DNA of 64,000 nt from QVMG01 sp032073245 (GTDB lineage: Bacteria; Bacteroidota; Bacteroidia; Bacteroidales; Tannerellaceae): NCBI GenBank assembly GCA_032073245.1, contig DAMANX010000009.1, positions 62,001 to 126,000 of the forward strand, in the 5' to 3' direction. A program made the position numbers and the translations under genes. Within the stretch, counting starts at the first letter, position 1; each line of letters begins with the position of its first letter. The notes beneath the pieces were generated by a model. It was not told the origin of the DNA. It ran no database searches and saw only the letters and a list, made by a program, of their open reading frames with translations. This document shows, one piece after another, positions 44,920 to 54,078 of the stretch.

Positions 44920-47286
44920 TTATTTTATTGCCGGTATCTGATAAACTTCTACTTGTTGGCCTAAAATTTTAGGTTCTAGAGCGATATATATATAATGTGC
45001 ATTATTTTTGGAAGCATCTTTAGTGTAATTAATACCTGCTGTATATAAATATATGGTCTTATTAGTGTGATAGGTGTTAGCTGAAAAAGATATAATCATA
45101 TCAAGATCTTCTAAATAATACAAACCAAATCCAAAAACTTGTGAGCCATTTTGCTCTTCTCCTGCATAATATTCAGAAATATAGCTGGAAAAGTAGTTGC
45201 CTTGTTCATTTATATTTGCATAACTAAAATCTTTATAGGAATAAGGATGAGAAGGAGTTATAGAATGTTGCACAATTAATTTATCAATATCATCAATCGC
45301 TACTAAATTAAAAGGAGCTGATGTGAAAGCATTTGAACCTACATCCCTGGCGAATACAAATAAACCTGAATCATTTTTCTCATATTTTCTAAGACTGTTT
45401 GAACCACTAGTAGTGAGTAAAGTATTTTTGTCTTTTGATAACACAAATCCTCCTCTTAAAATAGGTAGCGTATAAATTTTTTGTTTAGAGCTATAAACTG
45501 AACCGTCATTTAATTCAAGCCAGTTTATAACATTTGAGTTATTTCCTCCGACAAATAAATCTTTTTCATCTTCACTAAATATCCAACGGGTAGGAGAAGT
45601 AGTATCTATTGAAATCTGATTACTTGAGATTACTTTACGAGTAACGGGATTAAACTTATAATGAACTATTTTGGCATCAGCGGTGGTAGTTACTATTAAA
45701 TTATTTTTTAATATATGAATCATTTTGGCAACAGTAAACCCTATGCCAGTTTCTGCTGTAAGGGCTTCAATAGCTACACTATCATTATTTTCATTTATCA
45801 CAACAGTATAAAATGGTTTATAATTTTGGTAGCTATTCGCACAAATAGCTACACTGGTATTATTATCGGTATAAGCAAATGCTATTCCCGTAAATTGTGT
45901 AAACTCTTGATTATGGACTTGAAGTTTTATTGAATAGGCATTTGATAATTCATTCCACTTATATACTTCTAAATAATCATAATTCATACTAGAATAGTTT
46001 ACAATTACAGCATATTTTCTATTGGGTGATAATGCTATATCGGAAAAACAGTTTTTATGAACTCCTGAAAAATTTAATTTTGGAATATAATTATTTTTAT
46101 CTTTGATAAAAGAGATGCATGTATATAATAAATTACTATTATAAATGCAAATAATGCCTTCTGAATCAAAGTTTAAATATGTATTATGGTAATAAACCCC
46201 TAATTTCAGATTGGCAAATTTATCTGTAACCAATTCGAATCTATCTGAAATTTCATTCTTTTTAAGTTGAAAAATAGATGTCGAATTATTGGTTTTACAA
46301 ACAATAAATATTTCCTTTTCATCGGGACTTAAAAGCATCCACCCTATTTCACCTGAGACTATTTCTAGTGAAACTTCATAACTTAAATCAAAATTAATGT
46401 CATTTCCATTTGTTATACCTGTATAAAAATACATTTTCGGTGGACCATTATAAATATTATTCGCACATCTGGCAAACATCTTCCTATCATTTGATATAAT
46501 TCCTCCATAGATTAAGTATTCATTAGCTGTAGAATTAAAAATGACATTTAATTTGTTATAAGCATTAAGAGATTTGTCATAATTCCAATATCCATCATAT
46601 TGTCTATAATTGCCAGTAGAAGGATAGTGTGAAATAATTGTGCGACAATCCCAACTCATAAAATCAACTACGGAACCAGAAGTGATACTTAATAAAGGTG
46701 AAATGTAACGAGATGTTGCTGTTACGGGATTTGCGGACTCATTTAATGTGATTTCTATAATGCGAATACTTCCGGCAACAATACATTTTGAGTTTTCAGG
46801 GAACCATTTTACATAAGAATTCGTTTTAATATTAAATTGAGTGTAATCTTGTTCATAACTATTAGTAAATATTATTTTAACAGTTCTTGTTTTCCTATCA
46901 AAATGATATAAATTGATTTCTTCTGTATATATTGTTCGTTCATCCTCACCTTCACCTTCGTAGTGATAGGTATTTGTAGAAATTACAGCATACTTAGAAT
47001 CAGGAGAAAAGTATATGAAATTACTATTGATATTAACTCCAGAATATTTAACAAATACATTATCTTCTTTTACCCATATCTCTGACGGAGAGATCCAAAC
47101 CGAACCATCAGGTGAAACTGCTATAACAGTCTTGGCGTTAGGAGCAACACCTTCTACTGAATAATTTTCTTTAGATGCATAGAATACATCTCCAGCCTCG
47201 ACATCAAATGGTGCTTTTATTTCGATCTTAGAAGCTTTTATTTCAATATCTCCACCTCCTCCTCCTTTTACAAATGTCCGTATCAT
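44920..47286 (-). CDS. Predicted beta-propeller tail-associated protein
   Basis: 788 residues. A short N-terminal docking segment with a Gly run (TFVKGGGGGDIEIKA) is followed by WD40/propeller-like blades. Recurrent blades include AVSPDGSVWIS, YFSPDSKYAVIST, LSPDEKEIFIV, ALSPNRKYAVIV, FSEDEKDLFVGG and LSKDKNTLLTT. No signal peptide. Its start overlaps the upstream fibre gene stop by 4 bp. In a tail operon a propeller suggests a receptor-binding adhesin. It is more A+T-rich than the structural genes upstream, which fits recent acquisition of a specificity module. I do not recognise a named family. Confidence 0.6.
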   Translation of the reverse strand: MIRTFVKGGGGGDIEIKASKIEIKAPFDVEAGDVFYASKENYSVEGVAPNAKTVIAVSPDGSVWISPSEIWVKEDNVFVKYSGVNINSNFIYFSPDSKYAVISTNTYHYEGEGEDERTIYTEEINLYHFDRKTRTVKIIFTNSYEQDYTQFNIKTNSYVKWFPENSKCIVAGSIRIIEITLNESANPVTATSRYISPLLSITSGSVVDFMSWDCRTIISHYPSTGNYRQYDGYWNYDKSLNAYNKLNVIFNSTANEYLIYGGIISNDRKMFARCANNIYNGPPKMYFYTGITNGNDINFDLSYEVSLEIVSGEIGWMLLSPDEKEIFIVCKTNNSTSIFQLKKNEISDRFELVTDKFANLKLGVYYHNTYLNFDSEGIICIYNSNLLYTCISFIKDKNNYIPKLNFSGVHKNCFSDIALSPNRKYAVIVNYSSMNYDYLEVYKWNELSNAYSIKLQVHNQEFTQFTGIAFAYTDNNTSVAICANSYQNYKPFYTVVINENNDSVAIEALTAETGIGFTVAKMIHILKNNLIVTTTADAKIVHYKFNPVTRKVISSNQISIDTTSPTRWIFSEDEKDLFVGGNNSNVINWLELNDGSVYSSKQKIYTLPILRGGFVLSKDKNTLLTTSGSNSLRKYEKNDSGLFVFARDVGSNAFTSAPFNLVAIDDIDKLIVQHSITPSHPYSYKDFSYANINEQGNYFSSYISEYYAGEEQNGSQVFGFGLYYLEDLDMIISFSANTYHTNKTIYLYTAGINYTKDASKNNAHYIYIALEPKILGQQVEVYQIPAIK

Positions 47287-48986
47287 ATAATTATTGAATA
47301 TAAAAGATTAATACTTCCTGTTGGTTGTTTCTCTGCCATTACTGTGAATTGTCCGGCGGTATTAGAATCCGTTACAGGTAAAAATGCTGCTTTCTTGAAA
47401 ATTGGGTATGTAGCAATATCAGATCCTAGATCGATAATGCATCCATCTAAAATATTAGCATCTTCTATTGTAGCTTGCCAATAGTTTCCTATTTGAGTCC
47501 ATGAGGAAACGGCTATTGTAGCATTCCCGGATATGGGTTGTTGTGTGATTTTTGTAAGAACCTGATCCTTGATTTTGAACTCATTACCATTTACTATTTC
47601 TAATCCGCCGTTTTCCGCTGCTTTATATTCCTGAATAAGGTCTTCCAGGTTTACTTCAATCATGGATCCGTCACTCATATACATTGTCAGGATATGGGTT
47701 GTACCATCGTAATCAGCATCATTCAGGAAATTGTCTACAGGAACATTGATAACTCTATCAGCACTTTCATCGGTAAATATGAACGTCCAGTCTCCGGTTT
47801 CCGGATTATAGTTTATATCTTTAATTACCTTTGGGGTAATATCTCCGGATCCGGTAATTAACTGTTTGAATACAGTTTTAAATGTGGGCTTATTCTTTAT
47901 AAAGTCCTTCCGGCTATCATCCGTCTGATTGAAATCGGCTTGTAATTGCTCGGGAATGATCGGTTTATTGATAACCTGTGTTTCGTAATTCACAGTGGAT
48001 TGCCAAACCAATGTGCCAAATTCATCAAACCATTTTTGTAGTTTTCCTAAAGCTGTCGGGACAGTATCACCGGATGCAAGATTAATCTTTTCACCTGCTT
48101 TTGAAAACACAACAGGGAGATTTTCAAGGTCGATAGTTGCAGCAGCTTCTACACCACTATCGGCATACATTCCATCCGAATCGATCCAATTACCGAAGTT
48201 TCCGTTAGGCAGAACAATCGGCCCTTTACCTTGCGGCCCGCGTGATGGGAGGGTAGTATCTACATAATCACTCGCAGAGAGATCCCATACCCACCAGGTC
48301 ATTTTTCCCTGACTGTTTGTTCTTTGAACAGGCTGGTGCGAATTGAGAATCTCGCTTTTGCCGGCCGCCGTATTTGCCCTGTTTGTGGCTGTTTCTGCAT
48401 TTTGAATAGCAGTAGCCGTATTTGTCTGCCGTGCCTTTTCCTGTGCTTCCCGTGTATATTCTGCCGTTTCCCGTTCTTCTTCGGCAGAAGCCCGATTCTG
48501 TTCTGCTATATTTCTGGCTTCTTCTGTTGTTTTACGCTGGTTTTCAGAAGTGACTCTTTCCTGTTCAGTAGTTGCTCGTGCTAGCTCAGCTGCAACTCTT
48601 TTTTCTTCTGTTGTTACACGTCCTTGCTCGGCGATCTTACGTGATTGCTCTGCCGTTTCACGGGTTTGCTCTGTAATGACCCTTCCTTGTTCTGCTGTTA
48701 CTCGTCCTTCTTCGGACTGTTTGATCTGCGATTCAAGTGCTGAAACACTTGCTGCTGCCTCGGTTGCCGGTTGCCGGTTGTATGCTAGAAAATCATCATA
48801 AGTCTTACCTGCATTGCCGGGCTGTTTCAGCCACATTTGAAATGCACTGTCTCCTGTATTTCCCTTTAATTGGGCCATATCAGCTTTTGCATTCTGATTG
48901 TTTGATGTATCCAAACCGAGCACTTCGAAGTTATTGATATCTCCTACTTTCGGTAATTGCGATACTCTTATTTTACTTACTGCCAT
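47283..48986 (-). CDS. Tail fibre-like protein with long heptad coiled coil
   Basis: 567 residues. The N-terminus carries tail-attachment-like segments (ISKIRVSQLPKVGDINNFEVLGLDTS ... GDSAFQMWLKQPGNAGKTYDDFLAY). Residues about 88-190 are strict 7-residue repeats of the type EQxRxxxE (for example TAEQGRVITEQTRETAEQ), about 14 in a row, giving a trimeric or dimeric stalk and a 21-bp periodicity in the DNA (about 48430-48730). The C-terminal part is beta-rich. Start and stop of neighbouring genes share bases (TAATG), implying coupled translation. Confidence 0.75.
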   Translation of the reverse strand: MAVSKIRVSQLPKVGDINNFEVLGLDTSNNQNAKADMAQLKGNTGDSAFQMWLKQPGNAGKTYDDFLAYNRQPATEAAASVSALESQIKQSEEGRVTAEQGRVITEQTRETAEQSRKIAEQGRVTTEEKRVAAELARATTEQERVTSENQRKTTEEARNIAEQNRASAEEERETAEYTREAQEKARQTNTATAIQNAETATNRANTAAGKSEILNSHQPVQRTNSQGKMTWWVWDLSASDYVDTTLPSRGPQGKGPIVLPNGNFGNWIDSDGMYADSGVEAAATIDLENLPVVFSKAGEKINLASGDTVPTALGKLQKWFDEFGTLVWQSTVNYETQVINKPIIPEQLQADFNQTDDSRKDFIKNKPTFKTVFKQLITGSGDITPKVIKDINYNPETGDWTFIFTDESADRVINVPVDNFLNDADYDGTTHILTMYMSDGSMIEVNLEDLIQEYKAAENGGLEIVNGNEFKIKDQVLTKITQQPISGNATIAVSSWTQIGNYWQATIEDANILDGCIIDLGSDIATYPIFKKAAFLPVTDSNTAGQFTVMAEKQPTGSINLLYSIII

Positions 48987-49909
48987 TAATATACCTCCAT
49001 ATCTATAAATGTTTGACTATCTTCTAATACTATCAATGAATAATCCTCTGCTGCTAACAGGTAATCCGTTTCACGGATCCTGAATACAATAAAGGTTAGA
49101 TTTAATGTGAATTTTAATATTACTTTTTCACCATCCCGTGCGAATTGGAAATCCGAAGTACTCTCATAGTAACAGGGTATTTCTTCTTCCGCTTCTTTTA
49201 TGTAAAATATCCTTTCTCCCGGCTTGGTTATATTGTAAAAGAATGCGCTATAATTCTGCCAGAAGGTGTTTATATCATTACAATAAAAACACAATTTCAA
49301 TGCTACATTTTTAGGTCGCATATTGGCCGTTTGTGTGCTTACTATCTTACCGTCGACTACTAAAATATCGCTTTCCAGATTCGGACGTATTACCGGCATT
49401 TTAAAGATATTGGCACGACTCTCTTCTGTGACAATCCCGTATTGATCCAACCGTATTCCATCGATAGAATAGAATGATTGTTGTAATTGCATCCCATGGC
49501 CAGCCGGTTGGCTGTAAGCGATAAACCGCCGGGGATTATCATCATAGAAAGAAAATTCATGTTTTTGTCCTTTTCTCCACATCTGATTATTTACTTCAGA
49601 TGACAGGCGAAGTTGCCATGTTTTGCCAAGTGACGGGATATATAAATTTCTATATCCGGGCTCCGAAAGCATTGCAATAAAATTGTTTACCAATTCATGT
49701 TGAACAGCTGAGAATTTTATCGACAACTGCTTGTTTTGAAGTTTAGGAGCTTCCAGATCTATTTCAATCCCATCATTTTCATGCCACTCATTAGATTCCG
49801 GCGATTTAAGAGACGGAACCCGAAACAGATCATTATATCCTCCTTTTTCAATACCCACCCTGAATTCATCGTATATATCGATATCATCTATAAACCATAG
49901 TCCTTTCAT
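48986..49909 (-). CDS. Distal tail-type protein
   Basis: 307 residues, placed immediately after the tape measure gene, the usual position of the distal tail (Dit) protein. It begins MKGLWFIDDIDIYDEFRVGIEKGGYNDLF. It is beta-rich with segments such as KLCFYCNDINTFWQNYSAFFYNITKPGERIFYIKE and a C-terminal strand domain (VILKFTLNLTFIVFRIRE). No enzyme motif. The assignment rests mainly on gene order and general fold impression; a homology search with structure prediction would settle it. It overlaps both neighbours by 1 bp (TAATG). Confidence 0.65.
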   Translation of the reverse strand: MKGLWFIDDIDIYDEFRVGIEKGGYNDLFRVPSLKSPESNEWHENDGIEIDLEAPKLQNKQLSIKFSAVQHELVNNFIAMLSEPGYRNLYIPSLGKTWQLRLSSEVNNQMWRKGQKHEFSFYDDNPRRFIAYSQPAGHGMQLQQSFYSIDGIRLDQYGIVTEESRANIFKMPVIRPNLESDILVVDGKIVSTQTANMRPKNVALKLCFYCNDINTFWQNYSAFFYNITKPGERIFYIKEAEEEIPCYYESTSDFQFARDGEKVILKFTLNLTFIVFRIRETDYLLAAEDYSLIVLEDSQTFIDMEVY

Positions 49910-52900
49910 TAGCTACCCTCCTTTATTTTAAATCCTGAATTATTTAGCTCTCCCAATATTTGTGCTGTCCGGAAAGTATTCCGTTCTATAGCTGCCTGAT
50001 GTTGTAACTGCTGACGGAATATATTCAGACTATCTGTTGTGTTGATGGCTATCAGGGATACATCACCACTCATATCAAACTTATTTGTATCCTTGGTTTT
50101 AAGGTATTCTGCTACTTCTGCGAAATCCATTCTCATGCCCCTGAATTGGCCAATTAGTTCAGATGCGGAATCCTGTGTTATGGATTGGATACCTTTGGAT
50201 GAGGCTTGATCTGAAGATCTGAGTGGATCATTTTCCGGTTTTGAAATATCTATACCGGCAAGTGCCATGTCTTGTTTATATTTCTCGTTGGCAGTGGTTA
50301 CTATTTCTTTCCAATAGCGCTCTAATTCTTCTTTATCTGCTTGTGAGATTGTACCGTCTGAAGCATAATATTGCAATTGCTTATGCCATTTATCAAGCTC
50401 TTCATTCAGGTATTTTTTCTTTATTGTGTTAAGAATCGCTTTTGACATGTGGCCTTCAAAAGAATTTGCTATATCTTCAAAAGATAGGTCGGCTTGAGTG
50501 ACAATATCATCGAGGGAATCCTTTAGTGAGCTAAAAGATATGCCTGTAACAGATTCTCTTAATGCTTCAGCAAGCGCCTCTGTATCTTCTTTTGCTCCGA
50601 TAACGGCTTCACCATAAGCACGGACTTCTTTGGGGAGCTTCTCCCACAGTTCAATATTTTTCTGCAGGTCTTTCCATTGAGATTCACCATATTGTAACAC
50701 TTCCCGTATATCTTTAATACCTTCCGCATTAATCTCTTTCTTTAAGTCACGGTTAATGCGATACCACATAGAGTGGTGATTTCTACTTGCACCAGTATCA
50801 AACCAGGCAGCCAGCTTTTTACGCTCTGCCTCCTGACGTCGCTCTATTAACTTTTCTGTTTCTTCAGCTTGTTTAGTTGCCTCTGTACCAGTTGTTTTTT
50901 TCAAATACTCATTCTGCTTGTCAATTAATTTATCATAGAGACCGACCAGCTCTTCATAACGCTCAATCTGTTTAAATAACTTCTCATCATCACTCCTGGC
51001 ACCAAACAAACCACCGATACCTTCAATCACTGAGGGTATTCCTTTCAGAATATCAACAGCTCCTGTAATATCCCCTGCCATAAGTTTAGTAGCACCTGAA
51101 CCAACCTGTGTTAATCCGTTGATAGACTTTGTAATGTTGTCAATAACCTCTCCGGCACCTTTCCCAAACACATTTTTCCAGGCATTCCCAATTTCGGATA
51201 GTGTGGCACCGACAGATTGAATACCACTTGCAATCTTTGTGAATGCTAATTTCTTTTCTGTTTCTGTACCGGCATTTTTCAGATCTTGAAAACCAGCGAT
51301 TAACTGACCGAACGGACTTTTGCTATTCAATTCATCACGTTTCTTTTTTAAATCCTCCAGAGCTTTCTCTACTTTTTTAGGATCTTTTTTCAAAGATTCA
51401 AGTTGCTCAGGAGGAAAAATATCAGGTGCTTCCACGCCTTCAACCCCTTTCAGATAATTGAGAAGGTTTTCAGTTTGGGCAATTATTTCATTGATAGATT
51501 GACTCGTTTGTTTATCCAAATCCTCAAATAGGCTTTTCCAGACATCAGATTGTTCTATCATTGAGATATCGAGTTCCTGTAGAGCTTTATCTCTTTGGGC
51601 TGCAAGACTAGCCTTTTCACCCCCAGTTTCTGCAGCGGCAATTTTTTGTTCATAGTCTTCGGCTATAGCCAGACGCTTCTCCTGATAATCTCCGAATTCT
51701 TTGTTATACTCTATCCAGGATTGACGTTCTTTATTCAGGTATTCATCATCTAAACTTTTTGTATCCTGATCCTTTTTGTTTTTTGCCAGTGTGGAAGCAT
51801 TAGAAATGCTGATCTCCTGTTCTGTTGATAATTGCCCATTTTGAGCTTTCTGCCATTCTTCCTGACGTTTTTTTATTTCAGAAATCTCTGTGTCATAATT
51901 AAAATCAATAAGAGCCAGACGTTTAGCATACCCATCCTCCATCAAGTTAATGGAATTACTCATATTCTGTTTTTCAAGACTGAGGAGTTCTTCAGCCAAC
52001 TTAATATGGTTGTCTATGGTTGTTTTTGTAGAATTACCTGAATCCTTCGTACTGAAAAGCAAATCCCCTATATTTATATTCTCTGCCAGTTTTTCACTCG
52101 CTCTATTCAGATCTTCAATAGAATCAGTTATCTTCCTGATACCATCATCATACTCACTGATATTTGATGCCATGTGATTCTGAGTAAATACTTGGGCCTG
52201 GCTAATCCGGGGATCAAAAGTTGTAACTTTTTGTTTATCCAGAGTTTCTTGAGTTGCAAGACGTTTACTTTCAAGTTCTTGTTTCTGTTCTTCCAGATCG
52301 AGTATTTTTAAAGCATTTTGCGCAATCTTATCAGCTGCAGCTCGTGCTTTAGCTGATCTTAAAATTGCCTGAGATAAATCTTCATAAGCCACAGATGCTC
52401 TACCCGCCAGAATATCTTCTTTGGAGAGATTCTCAAGGAAAGAGGGGTATAAATTCTTTAATTCTTTTGCTGCTGCAAAGCGATCTTCCTGAGATCTGTT
52501 GACGTCTTGTGTAGCTCCGTAGAGAAGTTTTAATTGGGCAGATTCTTGAGATGCATTTTTTATACCTTCAAGGGAAGCCTCTTTCAATATGTTGTTAACT
52601 GTTTTTGATCTTTCAGCTAGCCTCTCCTGTTCAGCCGACCATTGTCTGTATTTATTAACTGCATAAGTAACCGCTGCTATGAGAACCCCTATACCTCCGG
52701 TCGCTAATGCTTTACTTAAGAATAGTGAAAGACCAAGCTGTGTATTAAGTACTTTAACCGTTCCATTCCATAACAATGTGACTTTAGCTGCGGCCTGTTG
52801 AAGTCCGGTAGTAATCGACATTACGTGCTGTAATTCGGATTGTATTTCAGCTATTTCTTTATTACTATTTGCAAACAGAGTAGAAGCACTCTGAAAAGCC

Positions 52901-53241
52901 GATAATGCTCCCGATATTCCTGTAATACCGTCTGAAATTCCCGTCAGAAAAGGGTCTAAAACTGATAAACGCTTTTGTTCTTGCTCTACAATTTTATATG
53001 CTGTACTTACGGTCAGTAATTCTTCTCGTAATGCAGCATATTGATCCGTTTCTTTTTTTCCTTCTAAAATTAACTTACTCATGGAATCCTTGATGGAATT
53101 CATGCGCGATTGTAAAGATTCATAAACTTTTTCATTTTTTTTCTGTGAGTCGGAAAGTTTGTCATAAGCTTTTTCCGTCTCTTGAATATTCTTTAATAAA
53201 GCTTCGTCTTTTGCTGTTATATCTGATCCTATTGATGCCAT
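49909..53241 (-). CDS. Tail tape measure protein
   Basis: 1,110 residues, mostly alpha-helical and coiled coil, with a hydrophobic segment GGIGVLIAAVTYAV near residue 190 as in other tape measure proteins. The size sets tail length; at about 0.15 nm per residue, the usual scaling, the tail would be roughly 150-170 nm (inference). The N-terminus MASIGSDITAKDEALLKNIQETEKAYDKL and a later region ALEDLKKKRDELNSKSPFGQLIAGFQ are rich in Lys/Glu heptads. It directly follows the frameshifted chaperone gene, the canonical order in siphophage tails. The shared TAATG suggests translational coupling. Confidence 0.88.
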   Translation of the reverse strand: MASIGSDITAKDEALLKNIQETEKAYDKLSDSQKKNEKVYESLQSRMNSIKDSMSKLILEGKKETDQYAALREELLTVSTAYKIVEQEQKRLSVLDPFLTGISDGITGISGALSAFQSASTLFANSNKEIAEIQSELQHVMSITTGLQQAAAKVTLLWNGTVKVLNTQLGLSLFLSKALATGGIGVLIAAVTYAVNKYRQWSAEQERLAERSKTVNNILKEASLEGIKNASQESAQLKLLYGATQDVNRSQEDRFAAAKELKNLYPSFLENLSKEDILAGRASVAYEDLSQAILRSAKARAAADKIAQNALKILDLEEQKQELESKRLATQETLDKQKVTTFDPRISQAQVFTQNHMASNISEYDDGIRKITDSIEDLNRASEKLAENINIGDLLFSTKDSGNSTKTTIDNHIKLAEELLSLEKQNMSNSINLMEDGYAKRLALIDFNYDTEISEIKKRQEEWQKAQNGQLSTEQEISISNASTLAKNKKDQDTKSLDDEYLNKERQSWIEYNKEFGDYQEKRLAIAEDYEQKIAAAETGGEKASLAAQRDKALQELDISMIEQSDVWKSLFEDLDKQTSQSINEIIAQTENLLNYLKGVEGVEAPDIFPPEQLESLKKDPKKVEKALEDLKKKRDELNSKSPFGQLIAGFQDLKNAGTETEKKLAFTKIASGIQSVGATLSEIGNAWKNVFGKGAGEVIDNITKSINGLTQVGSGATKLMAGDITGAVDILKGIPSVIEGIGGLFGARSDDEKLFKQIERYEELVGLYDKLIDKQNEYLKKTTGTEATKQAEETEKLIERRQEAERKKLAAWFDTGASRNHHSMWYRINRDLKKEINAEGIKDIREVLQYGESQWKDLQKNIELWEKLPKEVRAYGEAVIGAKEDTEALAEALRESVTGISFSSLKDSLDDIVTQADLSFEDIANSFEGHMSKAILNTIKKKYLNEELDKWHKQLQYYASDGTISQADKEELERYWKEIVTTANEKYKQDMALAGIDISKPENDPLRSSDQASSKGIQSITQDSASELIGQFRGMRMDFAEVAEYLKTKDTNKFDMSGDVSLIAINTTDSLNIFRQQLQHQAAIERNTFRTAQILGELNNSGFKIKEGS

Positions 53242-53462
53242 TATAATCCAAATTGATTAAAGTGAGTAATTTGCTTGTGGCTATGTTTTTTTTGATTCTT
53301 ATCTCTTGTTCCGGGAATACCGGTTGTTGATTTATTTCCTTTATTATCCTCAAGACCTCTGTAAGGAGGTATTACCGATAATAGATACATTAAGTTTTCG
53401 TAGCTGATTTCTTCCATCAGATAGTCACGGGTAAATTGTGGGAACGCTTTCATAGCAGCCAC
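53241..53462 (-). CDS. Tail chaperone -1 frame extension (GT-type), expressed by frameshift
   Basis: A 73-codon frame (its nominal start is only a GTG) that is almost certainly read by -1 slippage from the gene at 53465-53947. The -1 frame is open all the way from the T9 run at 53544-53552 (FFFEHYFFPERNESSETDERD ... TLEVAAMKAFPQFTRDYLMEEISYENLMYLLSV) to the stop at 53241. This gives a fusion of about 235 residues. It is the lambda gpG/gpGT arrangement, in which the T part binds the tape measure protein. The stop overlaps the tape measure start by 1 bp. Confidence 0.75.
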   Translation of the reverse strand: MAAMKAFPQFTRDYLMEEISYENLMYLLSVIPPYRGLEDNKGNKSTTGIPGTRDKNQKKHSHKQITHFNQFGL

Positions 53463-53464
53463 TT

Positions 53465-53947
53465 CTAAAGTCCAGGGGCTGTCTGATCGGTCTCTCTCGT
53501 CGGTTTCAGATGATTCGTTCCTTTCAGGGAAGAAATAATGTTCAAAAAAAAAGCGGGAGCGATCTGTTCGGCTATTTTCTTATAGATGGTATATAGTTCT
53601 ATGAAGTTCATCCGGGAATCCATCAGAGAATTGTATACTTTTCGCCGTTTCCAGGCTATACGCTGTTTCCGGAATATAGGCCAGGATGTTTTCTGGTTGG
53701 ATGCTATGGCAAATATCTTCATTAAGATACCGGAATATTCTCCGTATTCCACTGCTAAACCGAGTTTATCCATACTGTTTAATTCTTCCTCTTCTATATC
53801 CGGTAGTTGTGAGGAATACCTGCTTATTTCGATCCGGTCTCGTGCTGATAATTTATTGAATAGATATTTCTTTCCATCTATTTCGATTTCAAAGGATTGT
53901 TGCAGAAGTGCTTTGGCAACCTGTTGTTCTACTGATTGTGTTGACAT
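53465..53947 (-). CDS. Tail assembly chaperone (G-type)
   Basis: 160 residues between the major tail protein and the tape measure. The protein is helical (SVEQQVAKALLQQSFEIEIDGKKYLFNKLSARDRIEISRYSSQLP), resembling tail chaperones that bind a tape measure before tube polymerisation. It ends in frame 0 at TAPGL. A slippery run of nine T (53544-53552, codons Ala132-Phe-Phe-Leu) allows a -1 shift into the following frame. Established for lambda-like tails; here inferred from position, open frame and slippery sequence. Confidence 0.75.
   Translation of the reverse strand: MSTQSVEQQVAKALLQQSFEIEIDGKKYLFNKLSARDRIEISRYSSQLPDIEEEELNSMDKLGLAVEYGEYSGILMKIFAIASNQKTSWPIFRKQRIAWKRRKVYNSLMDSRMNFIELYTIYKKIAEQIAPAFFLNIISSLKGTNHLKPTRETDQTAPGL
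53544..53552 (-). promoter_or_regulatory. Candidate -1 ribosomal frameshift site (T9 run)
   Basis: On the minus strand GC-TTTTTTTTT-GAAC contains the heptamer T TTT TTT in frame 0. The zero frame terminates 27 codons later, while the -1 frame stays open for about 101 codons to 53241. Confidence 0.75.
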
Positions 53948-53969
53948 ATTATTTATGTATTAATTGTTG

Positions 53970-54041
53970 TTCAGGAGGCAAGACTCGAACTTGCGACCTC
54001 CAGATAATGACTCTGACGAGCTGCCACTGCTCCACTCCTGG
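53970..54041 (-). tRNA. tRNA-Met (CAT anticodon) inside the tail operon
   Basis: A full cloverleaf folds from the minus strand. Acceptor arm CCAGGAG/CTCCTGA; D arm GAGC/GCTC with GG in the loop; anticodon arm TCAGA-GTCATTA-TCTGG with anticodon CAT (complement of 54007-54009); variable loop AGGTC; T arm GCAAG-TTCGAGT-CTTGC. The first acceptor pair is a C-A mismatch, as in initiators, but the three G-C pairs of initiator anticodon stems are absent. Position 37 is T, which is unusual. CCA is not encoded. A CAT tRNA could also be the lysidine-modified Ile type. It lies between two tail genes on the same strand, so it would be cut from a polycistronic RNA. Confidence 0.85.
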
Positions 54042-54045
54042 ATGT

Positions 54046-54070
54046 GAGGCCCCTTTCATCAGAGGGCCTC
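54046..54070 (-). terminator. Hairpin after the major tail gene (partial terminator or processing site)
   Basis: GAGGCCC/GGGCCTC, 7 perfect pairs plus a wobble, right after the major tail stop codon and 4 nt before the tRNA. It is not followed by a T-run, so it may stabilise the upstream mRNA or mark a cleavage point rather than stop transcription. Confidence 0.5.
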
Positions 54071-54078
54071 TTTGAGTT

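Noticed and set aside
48324..48801. Plus-strand open frames opposite the fibre stalk.
   Set aside because: They are mirror frames produced by the 21-bp heptad coding repeat, with Cys/Ser-rich nonsense composition.
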